Source of the DNA: Streptomyces physcomitrii
GTDB taxonomy: Bacteria > Actinomycetota > Actinomycetes > Streptomycetales > Streptomycetaceae
Assembly (NCBI RefSeq): GCF_012273655.1
Contig: NZ_JAAWWP010000009.1
Location: 238,608-302,607, forward strand
Reading direction: 5' to 3'
Length of the DNA: 64,000 nucleotides
Shown: positions 1 to 19,391 of the stretch, one piece after another
Numbering within the stretch: position 1 is the first letter of the stretch
Layout of the letters: the number at the start of each line of letters is the position of its first letter
Position numbers and translations under genes: made by a program
Notes under the pieces: generated by a model
Told to the model about the DNA's origin: nothing
The model's input: only the letters and a program-made list of their open reading frames with translations
Database searches by the model: none

Positions 1-11377
<11,377 letters not shown>

Positions 11378-11381
<4 letters not shown>

Positions 11382-11608
11382 CGAACCCGTTCGAGGACCC
11401 GGACGGCACCTACCACGTCCTCGTGAACTCCGAGGGCCAGCACTCCCTGTGGCCGACCTTCGCCGAGGTTCCGCCGGGCTGGGAGATAGCCTTCCGTGAG
11501 GAGAGCCGGGACGCGTGCCTGGAGTTCATCGAGAAGAACTGGACCGACATGCGCCCCCGCAGCCTCGTCGCCTTCATGGAGAACACGGCCGCCGACGCCG
11601 GGGCATAG
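11378..11608 (+). CDS. MbtH-like protein
   Basis: A 76-residue protein with the family signatures NPFEDPDG at the N-terminus, HSLWP, VPPGW and NWTDMRPRSL. MbtH-like proteins bind the N-terminal part of NRPS adenylation domains and are often needed for their folding or activity. The ATG overlaps the NRPS stop by four bases (ATGA), so the two are translationally coupled, and the protein is expected to serve the synthetase upstream. The next gene is convergent, only 15 bp away. Identification is secure from motifs and context. Confidence 0.97.
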
Positions 11609-11623
11609 CGCGGCCCGCCCCCG

Positions 11624-12178
11624 TCAGCCGCCGGCCAAGACGGTCGCCCCCGTGCCCAGCGCCCCGGCGAACTGGTCGGTGACGCGGGCGAGTTGGGCGG
11701 CGGCCTCGGGGGCTATCCGCAGGCTCCCGGTGTCGTCGAGGGTCAGGTCGCGGTCCAGGGTGAACCAGCCCTGGACGATGTGCGCGGCGCCCATCGAGCT
11801 GAGCACCGGACGCAGCGCGTAGTCGATCGCCAGGACGTGGGCGGTGCTGCCGCCGGTGGCCAGCGGGAGCACGGTCTTGCCCTCCAGGGCGTACTGCGGG
11901 AGGAGGTCGAGCAGTGTCTTGAGGAGTCCCGAGTAGGCGGCCTTGTAGACCGGGGTGCCGATGACCACACCGTCGGCGCGGGCGAAGAGCGCCGCCGCCT
12001 CGACGAGTGCGGGGTGCCCGAAGTCGGCGCCGAGCAGCGCCTCGGGCGGCAGGGTGCGCACGTCCAGCGGGATCACCTCGTGGCCGTGCGCGGTGAGTCT
12101 GCTGTCCAGGTGGCGGAGCAGGCGGGCGGTGCGGGAGGTGGCGGAGGGGCTGCCGGAGACGGACAGGACGACGGCCAT
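11624..12178 (-). CDS. ssuE: NADPH-dependent FMN reductase, SsuE/MsuE type
   Basis: A 184-residue flavodoxin-fold protein. It shows the N-terminal phosphate-binding loop (SGSPSATSRT), the GTPVYKAAYSG segment and LPLATGGSTAHVLAIDYALRP, all typical of SsuE/MsuE. Such enzymes supply reduced FMN to two-component monooxygenases that release sulfite from sulfonates. It is the last gene of the long minus-strand operon that also encodes two LLM monooxygenases, which need exactly this partner. The ATG at 12178 gives the full family length. The true electron donor (NADH or NADPH) cannot be read from the sequence. Confidence 0.9.
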   Translation of the reverse strand: MAVVLSVSGSPSATSRTARLLRHLDSRLTAHGHEVIPLDVRTLPPEALLGADFGHPALVEAAALFARADGVVIGTPVYKAAYSGLLKTLLDLLPQYALEGKTVLPLATGGSTAHVLAIDYALRPVLSSMGAAHIVQGWFTLDRDLTLDDTGSLRIAPEAAAQLARVTDQFAGALGTGATVLAGG

Positions 12179-12276
12179 GGGGGGCCTTCCGGTTGGGGGC
12201 GGTGTACGGCTCTGGTCGTTCGGGGCGGGTATGGCTCCGATGGTGCGAGGCGGGAGTTCGGGGCCGGGCCGGGCGC

Positions 12277-13080
12277 TCACCAGGTGCTGGACTCGACCGC
12301 GACGAGCGGTACGAGTCCGTTGCGCAGGGTCTCCAGGAAGGTGACGATCTCGGCGGCCACCGCGCGGTGCTGGAGGTCGTTGAGCACGTCGTGGTGGGCG
12401 CCGCGGACCACCGCGAGGCGGGCGCGGGAGAGGGACGCGGCGGTGCGGGTGAGCGCGGCGGGGTCCCCGAGCGGGTCGGCGTCGCCGGTCAGCAGCAGCG
12501 CGGGGACGCCCGGATCGCTCTCGTAGGCGGCGCTCAGCAGGGCTGCCGGGACCGGGCTGCCGAGGGCGCCTCGGTGGACATCCGCGTCCTCGGTGAGCCG
12601 TCCGCGGTGGGTGGGGCAGGCGGTGCGCACCTCCAGTTCGGCGTCCCAGTCGTGCGCGGTGGCGGGGGCCGCGGCGGTGCCGGGTGCGGGCAGCCCGGCG
12701 AGGACCACGCCGTCCGGGCGGGCGGCCGCGGGCAGTTCGGGACCGGCGAGCAGGGCGGCGAGGGCGGCGGCGCCGGTGTCGGCGCCGAGCAGGACGAGCG
12801 GGCGCCCGGGGCTCGCCGGTGCCTCCTCGGCCGGGTCGTCGGCGGCGCCGGTCCCGGCGAGGGCTTCGGTGAGCCGGGCGCCGAGGCGGGCGGCGGCGGT
12901 GGCCCAGCCGTCCGGGTCGGTGGCGGGGGCGTCGAGGACCCGGACCCGCCAGGCGTCGGCGGCGAGGCGGCGGCCGAGCCGCTCGTAGGTGGCACGGGTC
13001 TCGCCCCGGCCGGGGACGACCAGGACGGTGCCGCGGACGAGCAGGCCCTCGGGGGTGGGGTGGTCGGTGTAGGCGCTCAT
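12277..13080 (-). CDS. Alpha/beta hydrolase family protein
   Basis: A 267-residue protein with VVPGRGETRATYERLGRRL at the N-terminus (strand followed by an oxyanion-type loop), VLLGADTGAAAL where the nucleophile elbow should be (a G-A-D-T-G form, not the usual G-x-S-x-G), ALLLTGDADPLGD, and a late VRGAHHDV with the probable catalytic histidine. The start overlaps the preceding LLM monooxygenase gene by four bases (ATGA), so it is part of the same mRNA. It probably processes a substrate or product of the monooxygenases, for example by ester or thioester cleavage. The substrate is unknown. Confidence 0.8.
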   Translation of the reverse strand: MSAYTDHPTPEGLLVRGTVLVVPGRGETRATYERLGRRLAADAWRVRVLDAPATDPDGWATAAARLGARLTEALAGTGAADDPAEEAPASPGRPLVLLGADTGAAALAALLAGPELPAAARPDGVVLAGLPAPGTAAAPATAHDWDAELEVRTACPTHRGRLTEDADVHRGALGSPVPAALLSAAYESDPGVPALLLTGDADPLGDPAALTRTAASLSRARLAVVRGAHHDVLNDLQHRAVAAEIVTFLETLRNGLVPLVAVESSTW

Positions 13081-14129
13081 GCCGGGTTTCCTGCCGTCGT
13101 GGGGGTGGGGTCGGAGGCGGGCCGCCAGCCGAGGGCGGGAGCGACCTCGGTCGCGAGCAGCTCCAGGGCCCGCAGGGCGGCGTCGTGGCCGGGGACGGCC
13201 GGGTTGAACTGGGCGATGAGGTCGGTGGCCAGCGGCAGCACCCGCTCGCCCGCCAGCGCGGCGACGATGTCCTCGGGAGCCCCGTAGAAGCAGTGGAAGC
13301 GGCGCAGCGCCTCCGCGGTGTCCAGACCGCGGGGGAAGGTGCCGCGCTCCGCCATCCGCAGCGCCGCCTGGTGCACGTCCTGGGCGATGCGGTCCAGGGC
13401 GGTGCGCCGGTCGGCGGCCGGGAAGACGAAGCGGGAGAGCCCGATCCGCGGCGGGTACGGCTGCTGCCAGGCGGCGAGGTAGGCCTCTGCCCAGGGCCGC
13501 TGGACCTCGTCGGTGGGTTCGTCGAAGCCGTACGCGGCCCGGTTGAGCAGCAGTTGGGAGCCGGCCCCGGCGGCGTGCTCGGCGCCGCGGGCGCTGAAGA
13601 CGCCCTGCCAGATCCGCCGGGTGAAGTCGCCGGGCGCGGGCTGGACACGGAAGCCGGGGGCGCCGCACTCGCGTCCGGCCAGGGCGTGCCGGAGCACGGC
13701 CAGGTGCGCGGTGGTCACCTCGCGGCGGCGCACCGGGTCCGCGCCGAGTTCGGGCCGCCCGAAGGCCGCGTACTCGTCCGGGTGGGAGCCGCTGCCGACG
13801 CCGAGTTCGACCCGGCCGCCGCTGAGCGTGTCCACGGATGCCACGTCCTCGGCGAGGCGGAGCGGGTCCTCCAGGGGCAGCACGGTGATCGCCGTCCCGA
13901 GCCGGATGCGGCGGGTACGGGCGGCCGCGTGGGCGAGGAAGGTCCAGGGCGAGGAGAGCCCGCCGCCGAGGGGCACATGGTGCTGGGCGACCCAGCCGGT
14001 GTCGAAGCCGAGTTCGTCGGCGGCAACGAAGAGTTCCTGGGCCTGCCGGTAGGTGCGGGCGGGGTCCTCGTCGCGGCCCTGGACGTGGGTGAGGAAGCCG
14101 AGCCGCAGGCGCGGGGCGGGCGGGGTCAC
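13077..14129 (-). CDS. LLM-class flavin-dependent monooxygenase (bacterial luciferase fold)
   Basis: About 350 residues with LGFLTHVQGRDED at the start, WVAQHHVPLGGGLSSPW, the LGTAITVLPLEDPLRLAEDVASVD stretch (positions about 75-100) and SGGRVELGVGSGSHPDEY, all typical of the luciferase-like family. These enzymes use FMNH2 from a separate reductase and O2. The GTG at 14129 is preferred because GAGG lies 8 bases upstream; an in-frame ATG at 14156 would overlap the upstream gene and has no ribosome-binding site. The stop overlaps the hydrolase start (ATGA). Partner reductase is probably the SsuE-like protein at the operon end. Substrate unknown, inferred to be an organosulfur compound. Confidence 0.87.
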   Translation of the reverse strand: MTPPAPRLRLGFLTHVQGRDEDPARTYRQAQELFVAADELGFDTGWVAQHHVPLGGGLSSPWTFLAHAAARTRRIRLGTAITVLPLEDPLRLAEDVASVDTLSGGRVELGVGSGSHPDEYAAFGRPELGADPVRRREVTTAHLAVLRHALAGRECGAPGFRVQPAPGDFTRRIWQGVFSARGAEHAAGAGSQLLLNRAAYGFDEPTDEVQRPWAEAYLAAWQQPYPPRIGLSRFVFPAADRRTALDRIAQDVHQAALRMAERGTFPRGLDTAEALRRFHCFYGAPEDIVAALAGERVLPLATDLIAQFNPAVPGHDAALRALELLATEVAPALGWRPASDPTPTTAGNPA

Positions 14130-14139
14130 GGCCACCGCC

Positions 14140-15480
14140 TCAGCCCTGGGCGGCACGGCGGGCGGCGGTGTGGCGGTTCTCCGGCACCGGCAGGCCGAGG
14201 TTGCCGCGCAGGGTGTCGGCCTCGTACTCGGTGCGGAACAGGCCGCGTTCCTGGAGCAGCGGGACCACGCCGTCCACGAAGAGGTCCAGCTCCTCGAAGG
14301 TGCGGAAGGCGAGGTTGATGCCGTCGAAGGTGCCGGCCGCGAACCACTTCTCGATGGTCTCGGCGACCGTGGCGGGCGCGCCGACGAACGGTGAGCGCCT
14401 GAACTCCGAGGCGGAGGTAACGACTTGACGCAGCGTCAGGTTCTCGGTGCGGGCCCGCTCGATGATCTTCCCGGCGGCGGTCCTGCCACCCTTCTCGGCG
14501 AGGTGGGCGATGTCGGGGAAGGGCGCGTCCAGGTCGTGCCCGGTGAAGTCGTAGGCGCCGAAGGAGCGGCCGAGCAGGGCGAGGCTGCGCTCCAGGTCGT
14601 TGTCCTCCTCGAAGATCTCCCGCTCCCGCAGGCGGGCGGCCTCGTCGGTGGCGGCGACCACCGGGCCGCCGTTGATGAAGATCTTGATGTGCTCGGGGTC
14701 CCTGCCGTGGGCGGCGGTACGGCGCTTGATGTCCGCGTAGTACTCCTGGGCCTGGGCGAGCGAGCCGCCCGGCGCGTAGATGCCCTCGGCGACCCGGGCG
14801 GCCAGGTCGCGGCCCTCCTCGGAGACACCCGCCTGGAAGATGACCGGCTGGCCCTGCGGGGAGCGGGAGAGGTTGAGGGGGCCCGCCACCTTGAAGTGCT
14901 CGCCGCGGTGCTCCAGGGCGTGCAGCTTGTCCGGGTCGAGGAAGAGGCCGCGCTCGGGGTCGGCGGGGAAGGCGTCGTCCTCGTAGGAGTCCCACAGTCC
15001 GCGGATCACCTCGACGGACTCCAGGGCGCGGCCGTAGCGGGTGGTGTAGTCGAGGTGCTCGTCCAGGCCGTAGTTGCGGGCGGTGCCGGTGTCGAAGCTG
15101 GTGACCACGTTCCAGCCGGCCCGGCCGCCGCTGATGTGGTCGAGGGAGGCGAAGCGGCGGGCCAGGTTGAAGGGGGAGTTGTAGGTGGAGCTCGCGGTGC
15201 CGACCAGGCCGAGGTGGCGGGTGCGGACGGCGACCGCGGAGAGCAGGGTGAGCGGTTCCAGGCGGTTGAGGTAGTGCGGCGGGTAGGTGGCGTTGATGAA
15301 CTGGCTGTCCACGATGAACAGGGCGTCGAACAGGGCGTGTTCGGCGGCCTCGGCCTGCCGGAGGTAGTAGCCGATGTCGATGCTGGCGTCCTTGGCGACC
15401 CGGGGGTCCTTCCACAGGCCGTGCTGGCCGGGGCCGCCGACTCCGTAGGGGTGCAGGGCGAGATGCAGCTTGCGGGACAT
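14140..15480 (-). CDS. LLM-class flavin-dependent monooxygenase, NtaA/SnaA/SoxA type
   Basis: A 446-residue protein opening with KLHLALHPYGVGGPGQHG and containing YYLRQAEAAEHALFDALF, EPLTLLSAVAVRTRHLGL, STYNSPFNLARRFASLDH, SGGRAGWNVVTS and GQPVIFQAGVSEEGRDLAA. These segments are characteristic of the NtaA/SnaA/DszA(SoxA) group of FMNH2-dependent monooxygenases, whose members oxidise nitrilotriacetate, pristinamycin IIB precursor or dibenzothiophene sulfone. Length is normal for the group. It lies between the ABC transporter genes and a second LLM enzyme, which suggests that the imported compound is oxidised at once. The exact substrate cannot be read from the sequence. Confidence 0.92.
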   Translation of the reverse strand: MSRKLHLALHPYGVGGPGQHGLWKDPRVAKDASIDIGYYLRQAEAAEHALFDALFIVDSQFINATYPPHYLNRLEPLTLLSAVAVRTRHLGLVGTASSTYNSPFNLARRFASLDHISGGRAGWNVVTSFDTGTARNYGLDEHLDYTTRYGRALESVEVIRGLWDSYEDDAFPADPERGLFLDPDKLHALEHRGEHFKVAGPLNLSRSPQGQPVIFQAGVSEEGRDLAARVAEGIYAPGGSLAQAQEYYADIKRRTAAHGRDPEHIKIFINGGPVVAATDEAARLREREIFEEDNDLERSLALLGRSFGAYDFTGHDLDAPFPDIAHLAEKGGRTAAGKIIERARTENLTLRQVVTSASEFRRSPFVGAPATVAETIEKWFAAGTFDGINLAFRTFEELDLFVDGVVPLLQERGLFRTEYEADTLRGNLGLPVPENRHTAARRAAQG

Positions 15481-15542
15481 GGCGGGGTCTCTCTTCCGTG
15501 AGGGCGGGGCGCGGTTCGCCCCCGTGAAGGGCGGTCCGGGGG

Positions 15543-16412
15543 TCAGGCGTCGAGCAGGGCGCGGAGCTTCGCGCGGGCGGCGCGGTCGGCGGGGGCGCCG
15601 CGCAGGGTGGGCGCGGAGCCGACGAGCAGGCGGGTGTAGGGGTGGACGGGGCGGCGGACCAGGTCCCGGGCGGGGCCGGTCTCGACGAGTTCGCCCCGGT
15701 GGAGGACGCCGATCCGGTCGGCGACCCCGGCCACCGAGCCGAGGTCGTGCGAGATGAAGACCAGGGAGGTGCCCGAGGCGCGCAGCTCCCGCAGGATCTC
15801 CAGGACGCCGACGCGGTTGGCCGAGTCCAGAGCGCTGACCGGTTCGTCCAGGAGCACCAGGCGGGGTTCGGTGACCAGGGCGCGGGCCACCGCGACCCGC
15901 TGGCGCTGGCCGCCGGAGAGCGCGCCGGGCAGCCGGTCGAGCAGGTCCGCCTCCAGCCGTACCCGGGGCAGGAAGGCCCGGACCCGCTCGGCCGCCTCGG
16001 CGCGCGGCACCCCGCGGACGAGGAGCGGTTCGGCCAGCGACCGGCCGATCGTCAGGTCCGGGTCGAGGCTGCGCAGCGGGTCCTGGAAGACGTAGCCGAC
16101 CAGGCCGCGCCTGCGCAGCGCGCGCCGGCGGCGGCGGTCGTAGCCGGTGACGTCCTCGCCGTGGATCAGGACCGAGCCCGCGGTGGGCCGGACCAGTCCG
16201 AGTACGGCACGGGCCAGGGTGGACTTGCCGGAGCCGGTCTCCCCGATCAGGCCCAGGGTCTCGCCGGGCGCGACGCTCAGCGAGACCTGGCGCAGCACCT
16301 GGCGCCGCCGCGTGCGCAGGCCGTGGTGGACGTCGAGGCAGCTGACCGCGAGCACCGGGGCGGCGGCTCGGGCGGGTTCGGCGTGCTCGGCGGCTTCGGC
16401 GGGGGTGCTCAC
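15543..16412 (-). CDS. ABC transporter ATP-binding protein, DppF/OppF type
   Basis: A 289-residue nucleotide-binding subunit of a peptide/nickel-type importer. Walker A is GETGSGKST, the signature is LSGGQRQRVAVARAL, Walker B is LVLLDEPVSALDS, and the H-loop is VFISHDLG. The C-terminal RRPVHPYTRLLVGSAP is the oligopeptide-family extension. GTG start at 16412 overlaps the stop of the paired ATPase gene (GTGA). With the other four subunits it forms a complete importer, and the heterodimeric ATPase pair faces the cytoplasm. Confidence 0.95.
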   Translation of the reverse strand: MSTPAEAAEHAEPARAAAPVLAVSCLDVHHGLRTRRRQVLRQVSLSVAPGETLGLIGETGSGKSTLARAVLGLVRPTAGSVLIHGEDVTGYDRRRRRALRRRGLVGYVFQDPLRSLDPDLTIGRSLAEPLLVRGVPRAEAAERVRAFLPRVRLEADLLDRLPGALSGGQRQRVAVARALVTEPRLVLLDEPVSALDSANRVGVLEILRELRASGTSLVFISHDLGSVAGVADRIGVLHRGELVETGPARDLVRRPVHPYTRLLVGSAPTLRGAPADRAARAKLRALLDA

Positions 16413-17341
16413 AGGACCTTCTCCTCGTCGTCGTCCCGGGTGGGGGTCCCGGCGTCCGCCGGGTCCTCCGGTCCGAGCAGGCGTTCCAGGCCGTACTGTT
16501 CGTGCTCGCTCAGCAGCAGCCGGGTGTACGGGTGCCGCGGGCGGTGCAGGACCTCCTGGACGGGGCCCTGCTCCACCACCTCGCCCCGGCGCATCACCAG
16601 GACCTCGTCGCAGAGCTGGGCGACCACGGCGAGGTCGTGCGAGACGACCACCAGGGCGAGGCCGGTCTCCTCGCGCAGGTCGGCGAGGAGGTCGAGGATC
16701 TCGGCCTGGACGGTGACGTCCAGGGCGGTGGTGGCCTCGTCCGCGATGAGCAGGCGGGGCCCGGCGGCGAGCGCGGTGGCGATCAGGACGCGCTGGAGCA
16801 TGCCGCCGGACAGCTCGTGCGGGTACTGCCCGGCGACGAGGCGGGGCTCGCGCAGCTGGACCTGGCGGAGCAGTTCCGGCACCCGGTGCCGGGCCTCGCG
16901 GCGCGTCAGCCCGCACTTGACCCGCAGCACCTCGGCGATCTGCCGGCCCACCGGCAGCGAGGGGTTGAGGTAGGAGGCCGGGTCCTGGAAGACGGCGCCG
17001 AGGGTGCTGCCGCGCAGTGCAGTCCACCGGGCGGGGGTGAAACCGGCGATGTCGCTGCCGTCGATCTCGATCCGGCCGCCGGAGACCGCGAGGTGCGGCG
17101 GCAGGATGCCGAGGGCGGCCCGGCAGGTCAGCGTCTTGCCGCTGCCGGACTCGCCCACGATGCCGACCGTACGGCCCGCCGTGAGCGTGAAGCCGATGCC
17201 GTGCACGAGTTCGCGGCCGGTGGCCCGGTCGGTGATCCGTACGCCGTCCAGGGCGAGGACGGGCGGGGCCGGATCGGGGGCGCCGGACGGCTCCGGTTCC
17301 GTCGCGGGGGCCGGGGCGGGCCGGCGGGAGAGGGTGGTCAT
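16409..17341 (-). CDS. ABC transporter ATP-binding protein, DppD/OppD type
   Basis: A 310-residue nucleotide-binding subunit that pairs with the DppF-type gene downstream. Walker A is GESGSGKTL, the signature is LSGGMLQRVLIATAL (SGGM rather than SGGQ, common in DppD/OppD), Walker B is LLIADEATTALDV and the H-loop is VVVSHDLA. The family C-terminus RPRHPYTRLLLSEHEQ is present. The ATG at 17341 overlaps the permease stop by four bases and defines the start. The N-terminal 30 residues are a Pro/Ala-rich extension. Confidence 0.95.
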   Translation of the reverse strand: MTTLSRRPAPAPATEPEPSGAPDPAPPVLALDGVRITDRATGRELVHGIGFTLTAGRTVGIVGESGSGKTLTCRAALGILPPHLAVSGGRIEIDGSDIAGFTPARWTALRGSTLGAVFQDPASYLNPSLPVGRQIAEVLRVKCGLTRREARHRVPELLRQVQLREPRLVAGQYPHELSGGMLQRVLIATALAAGPRLLIADEATTALDVTVQAEILDLLADLREETGLALVVVSHDLAVVAQLCDEVLVMRRGEVVEQGPVQEVLHRPRHPYTRLLLSEHEQYGLERLLGPEDPADAGTPTRDDDEEKVL

Positions 17342-18222
17342 CGGGCACCTCCGGCGGGGGCGGCGGGGGTCTTGCCGGGCGGGGCGGGGCGGCGTGCCAC
17401 GGAGTGTCCGGCCTCGCCGGAGACGTCGCGGATCGCGTCGGCGAGCAGGTTGGCGGCCAGGACGGTGCCGGTGATGAGCAGCGCCGGGGGCACCGGGGCC
17501 CAGGGCTGGTGGCCCAGGTAGCCGAGGTCGGAGGCGAGCAGGCCGCCCCACGTCGGTTCGGGCGGCTGGACGCCGATGCCGAGGAAGGTGAGGCTGGAGA
17601 CGATGACGAAGCCGGTGCCGAGGGTCTGCGCCAGCGCGATGGCCAGCGGCGGCAGCACCTTGGTCCAGACGTGGTGGCGCACGATCCAGCCCAGCGAGGC
17701 ACCGGAGAGCAACGCGGCCTCGACGTAGGGGGAGCGGGCGACCGCGAGGGTGGCGGCCCGGGAGACCCGGTAGAAGAGCGGCGAGACGAGGACTCCGGTG
17801 ACCAGCATGGCCTGGGTCAGGCCGTTGCCGAGCAGCGCGATCACGGCGACCGCGAAGAGCAGGAACGGCAGCGCGACCAGGGTGTCGGTGAGCCGGAGGG
17901 TGACCCACTCGAAGACGCGGCCCAGGTGGACCGAGAGGATGCCGGGGACGGCGCCGGTCACCAGTGCGGTGAGGGTGACCTCCAGGGCGCCGAGGACGCT
18001 GACCCGGGAGCCGTCCAGGAGGCGGCTGAACACGTCCCGGCCGAGGTAGTCGGTGCCCAGCCAGTGGGCACCGGACGGGCCGGCCAGGGTGTTCCCGCTC
18101 TGGGCGAGCGGGTCCTGCGGGGCGAGCAGCGGCCCGAGCAGGGCGAGCAGCGCGACCAGGGCGAGGACGATCAGGGCCGAGCGGCCCGAGGCGAGGGACC
18201 AGAGGCGGCGGTGCACGCTCAC
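17338..18222 (-). CDS. ABC transporter permease, DppC/OppC type
   Basis: A 294-residue inner-membrane permease. It has one N-terminal transmembrane segment (LIVLALVALLALLGPLLA), the DppC hallmark WLGTDYLGRDVFSRLLDGSR, and a core with VEAALLSGASLGWIVRHHVW (EAA loop) and SSLTFLGIGVQPPEPTWGGL. It forms the membrane channel with the DppB-type subunit. GTG at 18222 overlaps the stop of the dppB-type gene (GTGA). Its place in the operon makes it part of the same importer as the substrate-binding protein at 19392-20942. Confidence 0.95.
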   Translation of the reverse strand: MSVHRRLWSLASGRSALIVLALVALLALLGPLLAPQDPLAQSGNTLAGPSGAHWLGTDYLGRDVFSRLLDGSRVSVLGALEVTLTALVTGAVPGILSVHLGRVFEWVTLRLTDTLVALPFLLFAVAVIALLGNGLTQAMLVTGVLVSPLFYRVSRAATLAVARSPYVEAALLSGASLGWIVRHHVWTKVLPPLAIALAQTLGTGFVIVSSLTFLGIGVQPPEPTWGGLLASDLGYLGHQPWAPVPPALLITGTVLAANLLADAIRDVSGEAGHSVARRPAPPGKTPAAPAGGAR

Positions 18223-19292
18223 ACCCCCCGCTGGGCGGCCGGGGTGAGACGGGCGAGCACGAGGTTGACCACCAGGTTGAAGGAGACGACCAGGGCGATG
18301 GAGACCACCAGGACGCCTTGGACGGCGGGGACGTCGCCGCTCTGCGCGGAGTCGTTGGCGAAGCGTCCGAAGCCCTGGAGCCCGAAGATCCACTCGGTGA
18401 CGACCGAGGCGCCGACCAGGGCGGGGAACTTCAGGCCGAGGGTGGCGAGCGCGGGGCCGAGGGCGTTGCGCAGTACGTGGCCGAAGAAGATCCGCCGCGG
18501 GCCGAGGCCCCGTACCAGCGCGCCGGTCACGTAGTTCTCGCGGTAGGCGGCGATCAGGCCGGAGCGCAGCTGGCGGGCCACGTCGGCGACCACGTCGAAG
18601 CTGAGCGCGAGGGCGGGCAGGATCAGATGGGAGAGCCAGGGGCCGAAACCGCCCTCGGCGAGCGGGACATAGCCCGCCGAGGGGAAGAGGCCGAGGCCGA
18701 CGGCGAAGACGGTGACCAGGACGATGCCGACCACGAAGGCGGGCATCACCGAGAACACGGTGACGAAGCCGGTGACACCGCGGTCGAGCAGGCTGCGCGG
18801 CTTCAGCGCGGCGAGGGTGCCGAGCAGGAAGCCGAGGACGCCGCCGAGCAGCAGCGCCAGGAAGGCGATGGAGAGGCTGACCCCGAGGCCGAGCCCGATC
18901 AGGGTGGAGATGTCGGCGCCGTTGGACCAGCTCCGGCCGAGCTGACCGTGCAGGACGCCGGTGATCCAGTCCCCGTACTGGGTCAGGAAGGGCCGGTCCA
19001 GGCCCCACTCGGCCTCCACCCGGGCGATGGCCTCCGGGGTGGCCTCCTCGCCGAGTTGGAGCCGGGCCGGGCTGAGCCCGCTGAGCGAGCGCAGGGCGAA
19101 GGTGACGAAGGTGGCGACCAGGAAGACGGGGACGAAGACGGCGACGGTACGGGCGAGGACCGTCGTGAGCCGGCCGAGCGCGCGCCGGGTGCGGGGGCCC
19201 GCCCCGGACCGGGACGGCGGGTGGTCGCCGCGGTCCGGCGCGGTGGCCGCCGGGAGGTCCGCGGGGGGCGGTGCGGTGAGGTTCTCCGGCAC
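18219..19292 (-). CDS. ABC transporter permease, DppB/OppB type
   Basis: A 357-residue permease with a cytoplasmic Pro/Arg-rich N-terminus of about 45 residues, a first membrane segment (VAVFVPVFLVATFVTFAL), and four or five more including VSLSIAFLALLLGGVLGFLLG and FVVGIVLVTVFAVGLGLF. DppB features include WGLDRPFLTQYGDWI, the EAA-like AAYRENYVTGALVRGLG and VTEWIFGLQGFG. It works with the DppC-type subunit as importer core. It is separated by 99 bp from the binding-protein gene upstream in the operon and overlaps the next gene by four bases. Confidence 0.95.
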   Translation of the reverse strand: MPENLTAPPPADLPAATAPDRGDHPPSRSGAGPRTRRALGRLTTVLARTVAVFVPVFLVATFVTFALRSLSGLSPARLQLGEEATPEAIARVEAEWGLDRPFLTQYGDWITGVLHGQLGRSWSNGADISTLIGLGLGVSLSIAFLALLLGGVLGFLLGTLAALKPRSLLDRGVTGFVTVFSVMPAFVVGIVLVTVFAVGLGLFPSAGYVPLAEGGFGPWLSHLILPALALSFDVVADVARQLRSGLIAAYRENYVTGALVRGLGPRRIFFGHVLRNALGPALATLGLKFPALVGASVVTEWIFGLQGFGRFANDSAQSGDVPAVQGVLVVSIALVVSFNLVVNLVLARLTPAAQRGV

Positions 19293-19391
19293 GGGAGGCC
19301 TCCTCTCTGCGAGAAGCGGGACGACGGTGAACGGTGAACAGGGCGGAAAGCGCCGGGAGTCGGGGGACTCCTTGGTCGAGCGCCCCCTCGG

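Noticed and set aside
14130..14156. ATG start of the second LLM gene at 14156
   Set aside because: It would overlap the preceding gene by 17 bases and has no ribosome-binding site; GTG at 14129 has one.
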